Notes under the pieces: generated by a model | What the model was told of the DNA's origin: nothing | Seen by the model: the letters and a program-made list of their open reading frames with translations, nothing else | Databases searched by the model: none | NCBI RefSeq assembly: GCF_009847015.1 | Contig: NZ_WVEM01000002.1 | Span: forward strand, 306,040 to 370,039 | Source of the DNA: Sunxiuqinia indica | GTDB lineage: Bacteria > Bacteroidota > Bacteroidia > Bacteroidales > Prolixibacteraceae | Direction: 5' to 3' | Length of the DNA stretch: 64,000 nucleotides | Shown: positions 62,392-64,000 of the stretch, piece by piece | Numbering within the stretch: position 1 is the stretch's first letter | Layout of the letters: each line of letters begins with the position of its first letter | Translations under genes and position numbers: made by a program

Positions 62392-62575
62392 AACTTATAA
62401 TTTATTGATTTTTAAATAATTTCAAACTAATTCATTCCTGTTTGTTGGTTCCCCAGCCTGATCTTTCATTCGAACGAACAAATGGGGAAAAGCCGGTTTA
62501 TATGCCCACGTGCACGAAATTTCAGCTTCTGTTCTGAAAATTTCAATAATCGATAATTCAGCAGGCATAATGTAT

Positions 62576-64000
62576 TTATTTTTTCTTTTTCTCGGCTTCC
62601 ACAATATTTTCAATTCCTTTGGCTACAGCATCGGGATTAAACGAAACACTGTCGATTCCGCATTCGACCAGGTATTGTGCCATTTCGGGGAAGTCGCTAG
62701 GCGCTTGTCCGCACAAACCTATTTTGCGTTCTTTGGAGTGCGCTTTGTCAATAGCCCATTTAATCAATGTTTTCACGGCATTGTCCTTTTCGGAAAACAA
62801 GTCGCTCACCATTTCTGAGTCGCGGTCAAGTCCCAGTGTCAATTGTGTAAGGTCGTTGGATCCGATAGAAAACCCATCGAATATTTCCGCAAAATCTTCA
62901 CCGAGAACTACGTTACTTGGTGTTTCGGTCATCACATATATATCAAGGCCGTTTTTACGGCGTTTCAATCCGTTTTCGGCCATCACCCGCTTTGCCTTTT
63001 TCCCTTCTTCTACAGTACGGCAGAACGGAATCATCAGTTTCACATTTGTGAGTCCCATGTCATCCCGCACTCTCCGCATTGCCTGGCATTCCAATGCAAA
63101 TCCTTCTTTGTATTTATCGTGATAATAGCGGGAGGCACCCCGAAAACCAACCATCGGATTTTCTTCTTCCGGTTCGAATTCCTTACCGCCAATTAATTCG
63201 GCATATTCATTCGATTTAAAATCACTCATCCGCACAATTACATCTTTCGGATAAAAAGCGGCGGCAATGGTAGCCACTGCTTTCGATAATTTATCGATAA
63301 AATATTCTTTTTTATCGTCGTATCCTTTGGTGAGCTTTTTAATTTTCTTTTTTGCTTTCTTGCTTTTCAGGTTATCGTAATTTATAAGTGCCATTGGGTG
63401 CGCTTTGATGGAACTGTTAATGACAAACTCCAGTCGCATCAATCCTACACCGTCAACCGGAAGCGTGGCATTGTTGAAAGCGGTAGCAGGATTCGCAAGA
63501 ATAAGCATTACTTCAGTATCAGGTTTTCCAATTTTATCCAGATCAATTTCATCTTCGTTCCAGTCAAGGATTCCCTCAAAAATGCGCCCCTCGCTTCCAC
63601 TGGCGCACGAAACGGTAATTTCCTGCCCGTCTTTTATTTGATCGGTGGCATCTTTTGCGCCAACAACAGCTACTGCGCCTAACTCGCGGGCTACAATTGC
63701 CGCATGACTGGTTCTGCCTCCGCTGTTGGTAATAATGGCTGAGGCTTTTTTCATCACCGGATCCCAGTCCGGGTTGGTAATCTCGGTTACCAAAACATCT
63801 CCTTCCTCCAGTTTGTCGGCCTCGTCGGGCGAATCGAGAATTTTTGCTTTGCCGGCAGCAATTTTATCACCAATACCCACGCCGGTAAGCATCGGTTTGT
63901 TGCCTCCATCTTTCAGACTGAATTTCTGCAGCTTGCTTGGTTTTTCTTTGGAAGAATGTACTGTTTCGGGACGAGCTTGTACGATAAATAATTCATCGGA
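62576..64000 (-). CDS. ppsA: Phosphoenolpyruvate synthase, 3' part
   Basis: The frame is open from 64000, so the gene runs off the right edge; the visible 474 residues are the C-terminal part. It starts in the ATP-grasp end (SDELFIVQARPETVHSSKEK), continues with the swivelling phosphohistidine domain (ITNSGGRTSHAAIVARELG, the catalytic His in TSHA) and the PEP/pyruvate-binding TIM barrel (LPVDGVGLMRLEFVI, VRMSDFKSNEYAELIGG, NPMVGFRGASRYYHDKYKEGFALECQAM, GSNDLTQLTLGLDRDSE, IGLCGQAPSDFPEMAQYLVECGIDSVSFNPD with the catalytic Cys in GLCGQ). It converts pyruvate, ATP and water to PEP, AMP and phosphate for gluconeogenesis. Confidence 0.94.
   Translation of the reverse strand, partial: SDELFIVQARPETVHSSKEKPSKLQKFSLKDGGNKPMLTGVGIGDKIAAGKAKILDSPDEADKLEEGDVLVTEITNPDWDPVMKKASAIITNSGGRTSHAAIVARELGAVAVVGAKDATDQIKDGQEITVSCASGSEGRIFEGILDWNEDEIDLDKIGKPDTEVMLILANPATAFNNATLPVDGVGLMRLEFVINSSIKAHPMALINYDNLKSKKAKKKIKKLTKGYDDKKEYFIDKLSKAVATIAAAFYPKDVIVRMSDFKSNEYAELIGGKEFEPEEENPMVGFRGASRYYHDKYKEGFALECQAMRRVRDDMGLTNVKLMIPFCRTVEEGKKAKRVMAENGLKRRKNGLDIYVMTETPSNVVLGEDFAEIFDGFSIGSNDLTQLTLGLDRDSEMVSDLFSEKDNAVKTLIKWAIDKAHSKERKIGLCGQAPSDFPEMAQYLVECGIDSVSFNPDAVAKGIENIVEAEKKKK

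Noticed and set aside
62422-62613. Short - strand frame between ppsA and the YceI gene
   Set aside because: It overlaps the 3' end of ppsA, or shrinks to 48 codons from its inner ATG, and has no recognisable features.

Overview
The window is a chromosomal segment of a Bacteroidota bacterium. The evidence is the fused MurF-alanine racemase, a GldB-type gliding lipoprotein, a small GldL-like membrane protein, a predicted Gly/Ala-type signal and lipoprotein complement, and -7 promoter boxes of the TAnnTTTG type. The general look is that of the Marinilabiliales/Prolixibacteraceae, but that finer placement is an inference. I see no rRNA, tRNA, phage, insertion sequence with a transposase, or CRISPR array.

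Region 1 (1-15.2 kb) is an accessory island. Single, mostly unrelated genes all lie on the + strand: a small beta-barrel protein, a possible DUF3738-like protein, a frameshifted DUF4177 gene, a six-hairpin glycosidase-like enzyme, two small membrane proteins, a TlpA-like thiol-disulfide protein, a PD40 lipoprotein, an unknown, a ClbS/DfsB protein, a GldL-like/Yip1 pair and a NIPSNAP protein. The gaps between many of them carry copies of one structured GC-rich repeat (here 'B repeat', eight clear copies and one degraded). A second repeat of about 150 bp ('A repeat') occurs twice. The pattern recalls a gene-cassette array, but no integrase is in view. A PQQ-propeller lipoprotein and a rubrerythrin on the - strand close the region.

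Region 2 (16-29.8 kb) holds an MltF-like lytic transglycosylase, a GyrI-like protein, then two very large overlapping sensor genes: a CheB-CheR-PAS-histidine kinase hybrid of 1510 aa and a PAS-histidine kinase-receiver hybrid of 944 aa. A Crp/Fnr regulator and a pair of unrecognised lipoproteins follow.

Region 3 (30-45.5 kb) is the most striking part: a seven-gene - strand locus that mixes ABC and RND export machinery. In transcription order it encodes an ABC ATPase, an ABC-2 permease fused to a peptidase-M1-like domain that lacks HEXXH and to a Golvesin/Xly-like C-terminus, a TolC-type outer-membrane factor, a periplasmic adaptor lipoprotein, an RND pump, a second RND pump that continues into six extra membrane segments and a complete ABC ATPase domain (1571 aa), and an ABC permease. 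This suggests one tripartite exporter family powered by both proton-motive force and ATP, or two intertwined exporters sharing adaptor and outer-membrane channel.

Region 4 (45.5-64 kb) is mostly housekeeping: a TonB-C-domain protein, an MscS channel, a short-chain dehydrogenase, the GldB-like lipoprotein, a cassette-like unit with one unknown membrane gene, a repeat-rich gene-free kilobase, a PorT-like barrel, NAD synthetase, a second Crp/Fnr regulator, MurF-Alr with thymidine kinase, an unknown with RsmI and a YjjG-type nucleotidase, Cu/Zn superoxide dismutase, YceI, and the 3' part of phosphoenolpyruvate synthase running off the right edge.
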